A stretch of 64,000 nucleotides of DNA from Ottelia alismoides. Lineage: Eukaryota; Streptophyta; Magnoliopsida; Alismatales; Hydrocharitaceae. The notes beneath the pieces are model-generated. The model ran no database searches. It was not told the DNA's origin and was given only the letters and a program-made list of their open reading frames with translations. Positions 21,780-34,308 of this stretch are shown in pieces. The first letter of the stretch is position 1. Each line of letters opens with the position of its first letter. The stretch spans positions 558,001 to 622,000 of the forward strand of contig JAZKJV010006041.1 of the NCBI GenBank assembly GCA_037367405.1, read 5' to 3'. The position numbers and the translations under genes were made by a program.

Positions 21780-22850
21780 AGTCTGGAGGCTGTAGGATCG
21801 GAGCCTGAGTGATAAGATCCTTCAGCTGATTGAAAGCAAGGAGAAACTGCTGATCTACATTGAACTCAGTTTCCTTGCATAGCAGTTCTGTCAAAGGTCG
21901 GGCAATGCGGCTAAAGTACTTGATGAATCGTCTGTAAAATCCCACATGCCCTAGGAATGACCTTACGTTTTTCACTGACTGAGGTGGCTCGAGATTGGAA
22001 ATAACATCCACCTTTACCGGGTCGACTTCCATGCCACGTTTGGAAACGACATGACCCAGCACAATGCCTTCGGTAACCATGAGGTAACTCTTTTCCCATG
22101 AAAGCACTAGATCAACTTCACGACACTTCTGAAGCACTCTGTCTAGATGCTCAAGACAAGAATCAAAACTATCACCATAGACAGAGAAGTCGTCCATGAA
22201 CACCTAGAGAAAACTGCCTACCATCTCGGCGAAGACTGCTAGCATGCATCTTTGGAAGGTTGCAGGTGCATTGCATAATCCAAAGGGCATTCTCTTGAAG
22301 GCGTAGGTGCCGAACGGGCAAGTGAAGGTAGTCTTCTCTTGATCTTCAGGAGCGATAGCCACTTGGTTGTACCCGGAATACCCATCCAAAAAGCAAAAGA
22401 ACTCCTTGCCTGCTAGTCTCTCCAAAACTTGATCAATGAATGGCAAGGGGAAGTGGTCCTTCTTAGTTGCTACATTAAGATGGCGGTAGTCAACACACAC
22501 CCGCCAGGATGTTGGTACCTGAGTGGATATTTCCTCTCCTTTTTCATTGGTAACCACAGTAAGCCCGAATTTCTTTGGAACTACATGCAGTGGGCTTACC
22601 CATTTTGAATCGGAGATGGGATAGATAAAGCCTGCATCACACCATTTGGTTATCTCTTTCATGACGACGTCCCGGAGGTTAGGGTTCAACCTTCTTTGGA
22701 ATTTGCAGGACGACTTGGCATCTTCTTCCAGATAGATGTGGTGTGAACACAAAGCTGGATTTATCCCTCGGAGATCTGATACGCACCAACCAAGTACCTT
22801 GCGGTTCTTTTCTAGAACCTCGAGAAGACGAGATTCCTGATCCGGATTCA
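21780..22850 (-). pseudogene. pol: Reverse transcriptase of element B, one in-frame TAG
   Basis: Athila-type RT with WRVCVDYRHLN, DHFPLPFIDQVLERL, FCFLDGYSGYNQ, FKRMPFGLCNAPATFQRCM, catalytic FMDDF (22189-22200) and [10 protein letters not shown]. The frame from 22752 through RNase H is open for over 430 codons except for a TAG at 22204-22206, directly before the catalytic box; D has Glu there. This is the best preserved enzyme region in the window. The 5' part near 22750-22900 shows frame changes. Confidence 0.92.
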
Positions 22851-23705
22851 GTCTGCTGCTGATGATGACCGATACATTTGTTGTTCACCTGCAAGGAAAG
22901 CATACTTCAGGCCTGCGGGAAGTGGCTTGAAATCGGGTTTTGACCTGTCCAACTTGTTGGTCACTTCAGACACTATGCTGGTGGTGGGATGTACTTCTTT
23001 GAGGGGGCTATCATCCTCATCATTCTGTTGAGATCCTAGTGAGGTGCCGAATGGTTCTGCGCTAGGATGATCGTGTTCGGTCTGGAGTGAATGATCAAAG
23101 AGATGTGCATGCATCTGAGAATCTGTCTCCCAAGAATCATCGGAGCATAGGGTAATTGTGCTTTCCAAGTCCTCCTCGAGTGTGAGGATTTCTCGCGTCC
23201 ATGAATCATTCAATGACAAGGATGAATCTCTGATCTCTGCAATAAAGTCACAGTCTGCTTCGGATGCTGCATGCCTCTCATTAGTCGTGGCGTTCGGCTC
23301 TCTGCTCATATTTATAGTGATCTGCTTGGTGTTCGAGCTAAAAGTAATCTTGCCAGACCCGTAATTAACCACGTCACCTGAAGTGCATAGGAATGGTCGA
23401 CCAAGGATGATAGGGGTCTGGAGCAGGGGTGCTGGTGAGTCCATATCAAGGACTACAAAATCAGCTAGGAATTGCATCTCCTGCACTTTAACTACAACGT
23501 CTTCCAAAAGACCCTGGGGCCGCTTGATGGATCGGTCAGCGAACTGAAGGATCATTCGTGTCTGCTTAAGCGGACCCAGCCCAAATTCTTGCATTATTGA
23601 TGATGGCAAAAGGTTGATGGAAGACCCATTGTCGAGGACAGTGCGCTCGAAGACCTGATCAAAAATCTCACAACTGATAAGAGGTGCTCCTATGTCTTGT
23701 TTCTT
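22851..23705 (-). pseudogene. pol: Aspartic protease and acidic linker of element B
   Basis: The active-site motif DNGSS (23619-23633) lies in frame with the flap and core motifs ADRSIKRPQG and IILGRPFL. It would mature the polyprotein. After about residue 95 comes an acidic, low-complexity linker to RT. Upstream, a TAA after AISNLP (about 23704) separates it from the gag frame; D has Glu at that codon. Confidence 0.8.
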
Positions 23706-26339
23706 TTATGGGAGGTTGCTGATAGCCGCAACAGTGGCCATGGAGAGCACGTGCTTTTCTATATCTCTGCGTCTGTTCTCTTGTGCTGGGCGACGCTTGT
23801 TGGTACATGCCTCCTTTAGTCCTTTCTTCACAGCTGGCATGTACTCCACAGCCTTCAATAAGGGCATCACAACAGTTAGATTGTCTAGTATTTCCACAAC
23901 TCCAGGATCAGACAAAGCACTTTTTCTTTTTGCATTTTTTTGGATTTTTGTATTGCATGAGGGAAAGGAATATGTACATCTCTAGCAGGAAAAACAGAGT
24001 TCTTATTTACATCAAAATCATCGCCCATAGAATGCTGTACATCCGGATTACAAAAAGGAGTACAAACTGTATCCTGACATGCTGGTGCTGAGGGGCGAGC
24101 AAAAAGTATAGCGTTTGCTCCGTCGGCTGGCGAGGGATCGACTGCTGCTGGTAGATCCTCCAAGGCTGGCGCGGCTTTGCTTCGGCTGCGAGCTTCTTTT
24201 TGTTGTTTTTGATTTTGCTGATTTTTTTGTATTTTTAGCTGGGGATGCTGGCACTACACGACGGCTAGAATGGCTTCTCCTTCTTCTTCCTCCTCACCCG
24301 CCCCTGTAGTTGGCACGACTGATGCGGAAGATGACGATCCACCTGTTTCTTTATTCACCCCATTCTTGGTAGCAGGCGGAGGCAAGGCCCTACCGCTCCT
24401 GAGAGTAACAACATTAGAATAAACAGTAATATCATTTTCAGACACGGACAGGACATCGCATTCTACCTGCTCTTTCTTTTTGAAGTTATTGGGGTTGGCC
24501 TCGACCTGAGCTGGAATAGTGGTTCTGGTGGCGGTCAGGTCGTCAAGCCTCTTGGTCATATCCGCCAACCCTTTGACGAGTTGGGCCAGACAATCCAGAG
24601 TAGGGTTCACAGGAGGTACCTCGGTGGGTTCAGCGTGCAGACCACGATGTTGTTGCATGGGTGGGTGTGGAGGTTGTTGCTAGTGGTGTTGGGGTGGTGC
24701 AGGAAGTTGAAGCTGCTGATAAGAGGGGGGAGGATACTGCTGATATTGCTGAAATGGAGTAGCCACATACTGATGAAACGGTTGTGCATGGCGGTATTGC
24801 AGCTGCTGGTATGGCTGATTCTGCCTCCATTGATTTGCATACTGGGGAGGCTGATGAAACTGTTGCGGTGGTTGAGAGGACTGTCCAAAGCGACCACCCT
24901 CAGGTTGGTGGTATTGCCGGTTGGCAAGTGGCTGACCCTGAGGTTGTCCCATAGGACGGGTCGGCTGCGCGTCATTACTCCAAACCCCATTCTCTTCCTG
25001 AATCAGGGGTGGTGGTGGGAAGAGTGGATCGGATCCTGAAATAAACTCTGGTTGGTACACAACCATCTGCTGCTGCGGCTGGCCCTGGTTGTGCGCCTAC
25101 ACGTAGTACACGTGCTGGACTGCTGGTGGCTGCTGGCTTGGCTGAGGCTGATGGCTGCGGTTGTTGCTCGTCCTTCTTCTCAGCTGGAGCTTCTGATGGT
25201 GCTGTTGGTTGAATAGAGTTGATGGTGCCCACCAACAGTTCAAGATGCTTGGTGATCTGATCAAGCTTGTCAAGATTTTGGGTCCTCTTCTCGATCACAA
25301 CGAGTTTCTCAAGGTCCTGTGATCGCTTCTCAATGATATCAACTTTAGAGAGATGGCCCCCGATGATACTGAGGTTGGAGCTCTCATCTCTCTCTGCTTC
25401 TCTGGACGCTGCCATGTGTACTTGTTTATGGAGGATCTGGGGCTGCTTCTGGTAGGCTTTTGATGAAGAGAGGGCGGCTCTCCTTCGTCCATTTCTTCGA
25501 ATATCTGCCAGACCACGTCTTCATCTTTGTTGAAGTGTGAACCCCCACATGCTGCGTCAACGAGCCTTTGGCTCTCGATGTTCAGTCCCCAAAGAAGTGC
25601 TGGACCAAGCTGGTTTTCGGAATCTCATGATGGGGACATTTCTCCTGCCAATCGGTGAATGCTTCGTGTACTGACTCGTGGGCTCCTTGGGAGAAATTAC
25701 TGATTCGGGCTCGCATCTGGTTGAGCCGACCGAGAGGGTAAAACTTATACAGGAAAGCTGACTTCAGCTCCTCCCAGGTCGTCACAACCTTCCCCAGATG
25801 GTTGACCCAATAGAGGGCCTTGTCCTGTAAGTTGAAGGGAACGCCATCATCTTGACAATGCCCAAAGGGACATTGGGATAGTGAGTGGTGCGGCAAATGC
25901 GTGAGAATTGCTGCAGGTGAATGTACGGCTCTTCACTAGTGTTTCCGTGGAATGCTGGAAGAAGAACAAGGAACTGGGGTTTCAGCTCAAAGTGAGCGTG
26001 TACCGGTGGAATGAGGATCCACTCGGTCATCTGGCTGTCTCCCGGATTGTACGTCTCTTTTAGTGTAGGCTTGGGTGGCGGTTGTTCTTGTTTGTCATCA
26101 TCATATGGACCCCCCCCCTCCACCTCCTCTTCCTCTTCCTCCTCCTCCTCATCCCTCGGCTCAGTTCATCACATCGTTCAACATATCCTGAAATACTGTC
26201 TGCGCTAGGGCCTGCTCGGTCAGCTGCTATTGGATGGCCTGGATAGACGCCAGCAGTTGTGCATAACTTGATTCTGGTCTGGCATCTGTCCTTCTGTTTG
26301 GGGTGGCTGCTAACCCTTGCCCTTTCCTTGGGGAGCCAT
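23706..26339 (-). pseudogene. gag: Gag of element B, several frameshifts and stops
   Basis: The start is an ATG at 26339-26337 (MAP..KGKG, as in D), closed by a stop within 10 codons unless the frame shifts. The core is split between two frames: FELKPQFLVLLPAFHG (25782-26123) and TTWEELKSAFLYKFYP..EKCPHHEIP (25582-25896). It is followed by a coiled-coil-like repeat (about 25250-25380), a Gln/Pro-rich stretch (24680-25066) and a segment with EANPNNFKKKEQVECDV. The last part (23706-23915, VLSMATVAAISNLP) leads into protease. Poly-C/CCT tracts at 26121-26150 encode acidic residues. Confidence 0.82.
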
Positions 26340-28675
26340 ATCGGGGTCTGAGTCTGACGAAATGAACTCCGGAGTAGTCTCCAGGGCTTGATCTATCTTC
26401 TATCTGCAGAATGAGATAGTCTACATCAGACCACTTGCAATAGTGTTCAGCTATCATGATTAATCTGGAATTCAAGTCAACCCCAGCATGTTGTAAACGG
26501 AAAAGGATGTGGACTGTAATCGACTTCCATTCACAACGGCGAAGGCGGGACCAAAAGTGATCCCAGTTTATTGGGTGGCCAAGAGAAAGGTAGAAAACAA
26601 GTAGTCTGGAGATCGATCCGCAAAGTCCGGATCAGGTTCTCGGGAACCGCCTCGAATTTATTGGCGGAGTTGAGTCTATGGAATCGATGTGGGTGTCGGC
26701 GGGGTCCCGACGAAAAACCATCCATGGATCAACTTCGCGAAGCACAAAAGAGGGTTGAATTTTGGAAGAAGTACACGGTGGTCAACGAGGAATGAAAAGG
26801 AGTGCAAAACAGAAGAAAGGCTCGGCTGAGCAGGGGTCAAAGGAGAATGACACAACGAATTTTTGCGCAAAGGCGCGGGACTTGATCTTTGAACCTTAAT
26901 CTAGATCCATACAAACACAATACAAAATTGGGTTCACCAACTCACGCCATGTGAAGCCGTAAAGGTTCGGCTATTTATTATCCTGCCAAGTTTTAGAGTT
27001 GTTATTTCAGGCATATGTTGTATCAAGTCCTTAGTACGCTACCCTATAGGAGCGAGAGTACTGCCAGAAGAATATCCTGTACTTGTCCTCCTCCTGTGTA
27101 ACCTGTAGTCTGTACTTTTTGAGGTCCTTGTAACCCTTCCTAGATCCCTACTCAGCCAAAGAAATAGAGAGAGGAAGTCGATAAGCGAAACTGCTACTTC
27201 GGTCCTTGCTCGCAACGGAATCACCTGTGAGCGTACAAGAACCTACTCGGACGCAGGACGATGAGACAGACACCCCCCGTGAAGGCGTGGCCTATGCTCG
27301 ATACTTTGGACAGGGTCGATGCTCTACACAACAGAGAGTCATCATTGGTGACCAAGTCCTACTCGCCTACGTACGATAGAAGCGCCATTACTTCGGAAAT
27401 CCAGGCGATGCACAAGGCAGTTGTAGACTGGGTTTTTTGGCTCTAATCCTTATGGGGTCGCACTTACTCATGGGAGTAGGGTTTTGGTCCCCCTCCAAGG
27501 TACCAGAAAACAATGAGTGCTTTATGAACCCGGTACAATGATAGTCCATTACAGATTTTAATTAAGGTCGAAGTTTATTTAGCAGTCCTCTTGTTTTAGC
27601 TTTTTGGATTTTCACTTTTTTTGAGTCTGTTTTCATACCAACGCCTAACGTTGTTGTAAATTTTCATTTAAGTCTTAGGTGCTCAAAATCAGAGGGGAGT
27701 TAGTGGAAAAGCCATGCAAGTGGTTCCATGATGGAAATCTCACCATTGAACCGCATGATGCATGCTGAGTTAGAAGACTTACAGTGCATCCCAGCTCTCT
27801 CCATGTGGTATGCAAAATAGAATTTTTAAACCTATTTACATGTCGGTATGCAAGGAACAAAATCTCCCTAAACATTAGCTGCTATTAGCGTGTAGAACCA
27901 TAAGTCGCTCATTCATCTTTAGCCTAAAAAAAGTCCGGTCTTGGCTCACCCCTCCTCTACTCAACACACTTGAGTTAGGAGATAGTGCTTTATGGGCTTG
28001 CTGCGTCACAAGGGGTAAGAGACAAATGAACGGCTTGTTTAAGTTTGACTAGATCCATACGAAAGTATACTATAGGAACATGCATTCTTATTAATGTTTG
28101 GACCTAGCTACCGAGTCAAGAAACCTATATCTAGGGGCTCCAAGCACACAAAACAAAGTAAAATAAAGGCGGAAAGCTCAAAACTTCGGGAAACAAAGAA
28201 AAGAAAGCGATGGAAAACTCAAAAAATCGCGATGAGGCCCCCAGGTGAACAATCACCCGGGCACTGGACCTCATTGTGAAGAGTAGATTCCTGTTAATTA
28301 TTACATGCCAAAATTTCTCTCTCTCACCATAAATTACAAAAATAATCCTAATTGCTTGAAGCATATCTAATTCCCATCTCCTTGCATCCTTGGTGCTCTC
28401 TCCAGTTGGTCATGAAGTAAAGACCAACCTCCTCCAAGCTCGGCTGCCTTGGCTCCCTAAGAAACCATCCTTGCGTGGCGGGCCCTCGCAACAAAGTCAC
28501 AAAGAAATTGAATTAGTATAAGCTTAATCATTAAAATAAAGCAGATAGGAATTAATCACAACAAATAAATAAATCAAGCATGGCGATCAATTGCAAAGAA
28601 ACAGTTGCTCACAAAATCAATGATGAACAAATTTCCAAACAAGAATGACAAAATATGATAGGCTACGCTCATTGC
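26340..28675 (-). other. 5' leader of element B
   Basis: Non-coding. It holds the gag-proximal hairpin AGCCG/CGGCT (26955-26972) between conserved flanks, and the donor-like TGTAAGT near 27780. The section 27870-28140 resembles A 15590-15800 and D 60310-60560. No credible coding frame. Confidence 0.7.
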
Positions 28676-28693
28676 TCCCCGGCAACGGCGCCA
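28676..28693 (-). promoter_or_regulatory. Primer-binding site, tRNA-Asp (B)
   Basis: Exact 18-nt tRNA-Asp primer complement, two bases from the LTR edge at 28696. Confidence 0.95.
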
Positions 28694-28984
28694 TCTGATA
28701 ACGTGGAATTCTGCGAGGGTCAAAATGTAGTGTTGCTGAGGCGACCGCTCACAAAACACCAGTTAATTAGCAATTAACCCACATTAAAGAATAAATCAAT
28801 TACGTCCCAAAATTGTGAATTAACATTATTAACTCTACCATAAAAATGCATAGTGACTAAGCATGTAGAGGTCGAACCACAGAGAGCAATAAAATTGAGT
28901 AGCCTAAGGGAATCCATGTGCATCAGAGTCATCCTTTGCATGATTCCTCTTTTGTGGGTTATTGGGGTTTTATATATTATTTTT

Positions 28985-30323
28985 GGGATTTTATCACTTG
29001 TGCCCCTCCGAGATATTGCAATATCAGTTATGCCCCTATCTTTTTGGTAATATCAGTTGTGCCCCTCAATTCTTGTTATTTTTTCACTTGTGCCCCTCGG
29101 GTTAGTTACCGTCCATCCACAGTGCAAACAGACGTTAACTTTGAGGACATAGGCGGAAATAATTTAAAAAAAAAGTTAAGATGTCATTTTACATCCTCCT
29201 CCTCTTCTTCTTCCTCCTCTTCCCCATCCTCTTCTTCCTCCTCCTCCACCTCCTCCTCCTCCTCCCTCTCTGCCCCCGCCCCTGCCCCGCGCCGCCAGCT
29301 CCGCCTCGAGCTCTCCGCACCTCCTTCCAGCCCGCAGCCCCCGCCCCTGCCCCGACCTCCCTCCCAGCGCCGACCTCCCGCACCCCCCTCCCAGCCCCGA
29401 CCTCCCGCACCCCCTCCCAGCCCCGACCTCCCGCACCCCCTCCCAGCCCCGACCTCCGCACCCCTCCCAGCCCCGACCTCCCACACCCCCTCCCAGCCCC
29501 GACCTCCCGCATCCCCTCCCCAGCCCTTACCTCCCGCACCCCCCTCCCAGCCCCGACCTCCCGAACCCCCTCCCAGCCTGACCTCCCCCACCCCCTGCCG
29601 CCCGACCTCCCCCGCCCCTCCGCCCCGACCACCCCCACCCCCTGTCGCCCCTCCGCCCGACCTCCCGCACCCCCTCCCAGCCCGACCTCGCCCACCCCCT
29701 GTCGCCCCTCCGCCCGACCTCTCCCACCCCCTGCGGCCCCGACCTCCCCCACCCCTGCTGCCCCGCCGCCCCGACCTCCCCCCGTCCCCTGCCCTCGCCT
29801 CTCCCTACCCCTGAATGCGCCGCCCCCTCGCCTACCCCTCCTCCGGCCCCCGCGCCTTCTCCGGCCCCTTCTGCCCTCCTCCTCCGCCTGTGGCTGAAAC
29901 TGGAGTTGAGTTTTTTTGTTAAATTTTGATAAATTTTTGACTAATTGATTGACAAAAAGTCATCCAAAAATTCAATAAAAATCATCGTTTGATCCGTAAC
30001 GAGTGATATGTCCGTGGAAATGTAAAAATTTTAGAGATTCGATGGATGCATGAAGGTGTTAGTAAGAGAGAGAAATTATGAAGAGACGGAAGAAGAGCAA
30101 ATGGAGGAGGAAGAAGATGAAGAAGGGTATGGACCATAATACCCTTCTTAACCACACCATGGTTTGAATAAACCATGGTTATTTTAATTTTTTGACGATC
30201 AATCTGACGGAAGGGCACAACTGGTGACGGAGCAAGAAGTTAGGGGCATAACTGATATTACCAAAAAGATAGGGGTATAACTGATATTGCGATATCTCGG
30301 AGGGGCACAAGTGATAAAATCCC
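28985..30323. mobile_element. Non-autonomous TIR DNA transposon inside B's LTR
   Basis: Imperfect terminal inverted repeats well over 80 bp begin GGGATTTTATCAC and end GTGATAAAATCCC. They are flanked by an 8-bp direct duplication TTATTTTT (28977-28984 and 30324-30331). There is no transposase; the centre is a C-rich minisatellite. Near the right end are two perfect hairpins: AAGAAGGGTAT/ATACCCTTCTT (30120-30149) and CCATGGTTT/AAACCATGG (30157-30178). Long TIRs suggest a Mutator-like origin, whereas an 8-bp duplication is also typical of hAT. The superfamily is undecided. Confidence 0.85.
29336..29790. repeat. GC-rich minisatellite, about 26-bp unit
   Basis: Degenerate tandem copies of a unit like CCCGACCTCCCGCACCCCCT plus TCCCAG. 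The minus strand is G-rich, with many G3-G5 runs at short spacing, so G-quadruplex formation is plausible. The Pro-rich or Gly-rich frames on both strands are compositional. Confidence 0.85.
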
Positions 30324-31389
30324 TTATTTTTTTTCTTATAATATATATATATTTAATAATATTTATACTTATATATATTTTCATATATATATATATATAT
30401 ATACATTATTTATATAATATAGATATATAAATATATGCACACATAAAGAGTTTCGTATAGAGAATATAATACATATATTATATATATATTTTTTAATTTT
30501 TAATTTGATTTTTAGTTTTTTGATTTTATATTTAATTTTTATGTTTTATATATTTTTTTCTTTTTTTAATATTGGAATATATAAACTCCATAATAAAAGA
30601 GGTGCTAAAATATTTATAAAAATATGCAAGAATAATCAAAAAATTCAGAAATAAAATATTTTTGGTATTTTAATAATTTTTTTTTGTTTTTGTTATTTTT
30701 GGGGTATTTTTCAGAATATTTTTGACATTTTTAAATGGTAAAATAAAGGAAAACAGGGAATAATCCACTGGCTGAAGGTAAAATAAGAATGAAAAATATC
30801 AAACAGCCACAAAATTTTTCCAAACTAATTCTAAAATAAAGATACTAAAATAAGGAACCTACAGAAGTTGAGTTTGCATTTTTTGGAGTTTTCGATAAAT
30901 TTTTTTGTTTTTTTTGAAGTTTCAAGGTTTTTTCTAATTTTTACGATTTTTGTTTTGAATTTTTTTGTGATTTTGGAACTGACACTAAAGTGTGATAAAA
31001 TAGACAGTAGGTGATTTTTTTGGAATTTTTCTAGGTGTTTTACTATTTTTTTGGTGTTTTTTAAGCTAGACAGTAGATAAAATGCATGTTTTTGATTTTT
31101 AATAAATGTTAGACTTCAACAAAAATAAAATGCAAAACTATGGTGTGAAAGTGCAAGTTAACAGGAGCTTGGCATGATTTTTGTGGAATTTTTCAAGTTA
31201 ATATGATGCATGACATAAATGGAGCAAGTAAGCAAAAATATATGGCCTAACAGGGGCATTTTTTTGCAAATAAAAACAAAGGCAGGGGCTACAGTGCAAA
31301 AACACCAAAATATATGAACATATTCTGCAATTTTAAGGACTAAAACCAAATAAGCAAACCCGCCAGGGCTCCCCTTGCAATTTGACCAT

Positions 31390-31574
31390 CACGTGGGACT
31401 ACACGTGAACCACACCCACAGGGACCAAAATATAATCTCGGAAAGTTCAAGGTCCTTAACGCAAATTTTCACAAAAATAATACACTTGAAATTTTATTTT
31501 ATGGACTAAAGATAAATATACAAACATACAGGGAGTCTTGTGCAATTTAACCACCCCACGTGGGACAACACGTG
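31390..31574 (-). promoter_or_regulatory. Two paired CACGTG modules (B LTR)
   Basis: CACGTG pairs at 31390/31402 and 31557/31569, spacers GGACTA and GGACAA. Same context as in the other LTRs, next to GGGACCAAAAT-type words. Confidence 0.55.
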
Positions 31575-32148
31575 AGGTGACGTGGACTGGACCTAAAAGT
31601 AATATCACAAACGTACAGGGGGTCCATGCAAAATACCCACATTATTTTGAACTTCAACTTTTAATTACAACTATAATCAATAAATACCAAAAAGCTGGGG
31701 CGAAGGTCTGCAATTTACCCATAAGTTTGCACTGGTGGACGGCGATGATGATCTCACTTGGACATGCGTCGCGCATCCAACGGCCGGTACCGCTTCAATG
31801 ATGAAGGGCTGAGATTAGATCAGCCGAGCTAATCCGACGGTCGGTGTAGGGCTTCATCGAACGGCTCTGGCGTGATCTGGGGGTGCCATCCTGATCGGAC
31901 GACGATGGAGCCTCCTGGAAGAACAGGGACGAAGCTCGCATGAGGCGGGCTTCGATCGTGACCTGCAAGATCCTCCGGGCTTCTCCTTCGCGTCTGAGAT
32001 GTTCTGATCATGGCTGGAGGCGTCCCACGTCTGCTAGTGGTCGTGGCATGGCTCTTGGAGGTCCAAGGAGGTCATGCGAGATCGATGAAGGTCGGGACCT
32101 CCAAGAGCCTCTTCCTAGATCAAATCGAGTCCCAAGGGGCTCGGTGCT

Positions 32149-32529
32149 CTGTGATACATGCACAGGAAGAACAAGGGGACTGAGGGCTATCTCCTCGACC
32201 CTGGGTTTTGAAGCTTGGCTGCAGGATGAAGTGAAGCGGAGGAGCTCCGACGAACGGCGGAGGTGGAGCTCCGATTCTCGAGGACAGAGGGTCCTCGGTT
32301 GAACAAATGGGATCGAGAGATGGAGAAGATGATGGGGAACGAAATGGGATGTATATGGGCGTTAGAACTGGTCGGAAGCACTGTGGAGAAGTCACCGGAG
32401 CGGAGCTCCGGCGAACTTCGATTTGGCTAAATTACGCTACGCTACTAATCTAAAGACTAAAGTAAGGACGGAATTGAAATGCAGGAATCGAAAACTACCT
32501 AAAGAACATAAAAGGCACAGCTCTTATAC
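32149..32529 (-). other. Predicted intron in LTR leader (B)
   Basis: Sense donor CAG|GTATAAG at 32529 and acceptor TGTATCACAG|AG ending at 32149 (381 nt). The donor lies 180 nt past the TATA box, as in A and E. Confidence 0.38.
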
Positions 32530-32708
32530 CTGGGGGCCTCCAGGGAGCAGGATGGACGTCAGAGCTCCGCCGCGACAGAATTGATCCCTCCTCCGGCCGA
32601 TTCGCGTTGCTGAAATGCTCCTCCTGTCACAAGAAACCTCCCAGGAATGGATTCGAGGCGTTTGGGTGGATGTAAATTGGCCAAATATGTGGAGGAGGTC
32701 AAGGGCTC

Positions 32709-32721
32709 TTATTTATATACA
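32709..32721 (-). promoter_or_regulatory. TATA box (B LTR)
   Basis: Sense GTATATAAATAAG, a good plant TATA box, 180 nt before the predicted leader donor. Confidence 0.55.
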
Positions 32722-34308
32722 TTCTGGGCGCCCTACGTGGCCCGCATATTCCAGCGAGTACAATGATCATTTTCTCGATCCAACAAGCATGTGTGATAGA
32801 TGGATGATCCCTCTACAGATCTCGTGATGGCGGCGAGCGAAAATAAGGGACGAGACGCCCGGGAAAAATTGCGCAAGTCATGGAAACAACAAGGTTCAGA
32901 GGCGCTAGGTCCCGATGGGACAGTTGACCAGAGGTCAACGAGGGCTGGCTCCTCATTGGTCCACATAGGCCGCTAACGGACAAAATAGGGAAACTTATTT
33001 GAAAATGATTTATTTAACATAATAAATGATTTTATTAGAATTTGCTTATAAAATAAAAATTGTTTATTAATTAATGTAGTATTTATTTATGATTTTTATT
33101 TATTTTTGATGTATTTTATTATGGGTTTATTTTAATGATATAATTTTAAGTGTATTTACATGTATTTTATATACTTTTATTTTTATTTTGTTTATTTTAT
33201 TTTATTATGTTATTTTCTTAATTTATAAATTTATAATTTATTTTTGTGAGTGTGAATATATTTTTATTTAATTTTTATGAGTTGATTTTCATATTTAAAT
33301 AAATAGGTACATATATTTCTAGGTATACCTATAGGCAGTTTACCTATATTTTATATACACTTTATTTATTTAATGTATTTTATTGGTTTTTATTTTGGAT
33401 TTGTATTTTTGATATATTATATGTAATATTTACAATATTATAAAAATATGAAAGAATAAAATAATTAAAGAATGTTTTCCCTTTTTATTTATGTACATAC
33501 TTAACATAGGTATTTTGCCTATATCTTGCATAGACTTATTTAATTTTACAAATTCTTTTTGGTTTTATTCTAATTTCAATATGTACATGTATTATATACA
33601 TTATTTACAAAATTATAAAAATATAATTTTGTAAAAATAATGAACAATGAATAAATTGAATATTTTAATCAGGGAGATTGCACAATGAAGGCCAAAAACC
33701 TAACTTTCACAGATGAACTCCAAAAATTATGAAACCAATTTCATTAAATACTTATTGAAGAGCTATATACAATTAAAGGTGATTTTGGGTGATTTTGAGT
33801 TTTTATTTGCAAGATATGGGTTTGTGAAGTTGAGATTTTGGCTTTTTATTTTGAGTGTAAAATGTACTCTGCGTATCATTTTTATACAAACTCAATTTTG
33901 TATTTTTATTTACATTATTATCTACAACTTTCATTACAAAGTTTCTCTATTTGATGAATGAATAATTATATACAAAATAGGTGTCAAAAAATGCATAAAT
34001 AAATGAATAAATTAATGAGGTATTTCTTGTACTATTGACCCTTATTTCCCCCTACTTTATTCCTTGCCGACCAATTCCATGCTGGCCTTGGTCTCGGGGT
34101 TCGGGTCATAATATATTTGCAATATTTTATTCCTTTTTCTTTTATTCTCTTTATTCTATATTTTTGGCATTAAAAACCTTATTCTATGTACAATGAATGT
34201 AACAAATAATGAATGCTTTTATAGACAAATTAATGCTATTTACATGCATTTGCTGGTGTTTTTAAGGCCAAAATGATAGAATAAAGGTGATGAAATGTAG
34301 ATTCATCA

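Larger units (their letters stand above)
5549..34308 (-). mobile_element. Element B: degenerate Athila-type retrotransposon, interrupted by element A
   Basis: B comprises 5549-5818 and 20293-34308, separated by A. In the sense direction it has 5' LTR, PBS, leader, gag, protease, RT, RNase H and integrase. The integrase end abuts Z's LTR, and the rest with the 3' LTR lies left of the window. RT and integrase match Athila (FMDDF catalytic box, no chromodomain seen). Several nonsense and frameshift mutations make it non-autonomous now. B itself is inserted in C; the expected target duplication is ATAAC at 34309-34313, with its partner off-window. Confidence 0.88.
28696..34308 (-). repeat. 5' LTR of element B, enlarged by a DNA transposon
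   Basis: From TGATAACGTGG to GATTCATCA, 5.6 kb; about 4.27 kb without the TIR element at 28985-30323. It resembles the LTR of A in order and content: AT-rich 30330-31150, CACGTG pairs 31390-31574, GC-rich 31730-32970, then AT-rich U3 with the CCAAAAACCTAACTT block near 33693. The matching 3' LTR is off-window. Confidence 0.88.

Noticed and set aside
28918..29814. 298-codon Pro/Ser-rich plus-strand ORF and overlapping Gly/Arg-rich minus-strand frames
   Set aside because: All frames are open because the minisatellite is C-rich on one strand. They begin in a TIR and have no domain.
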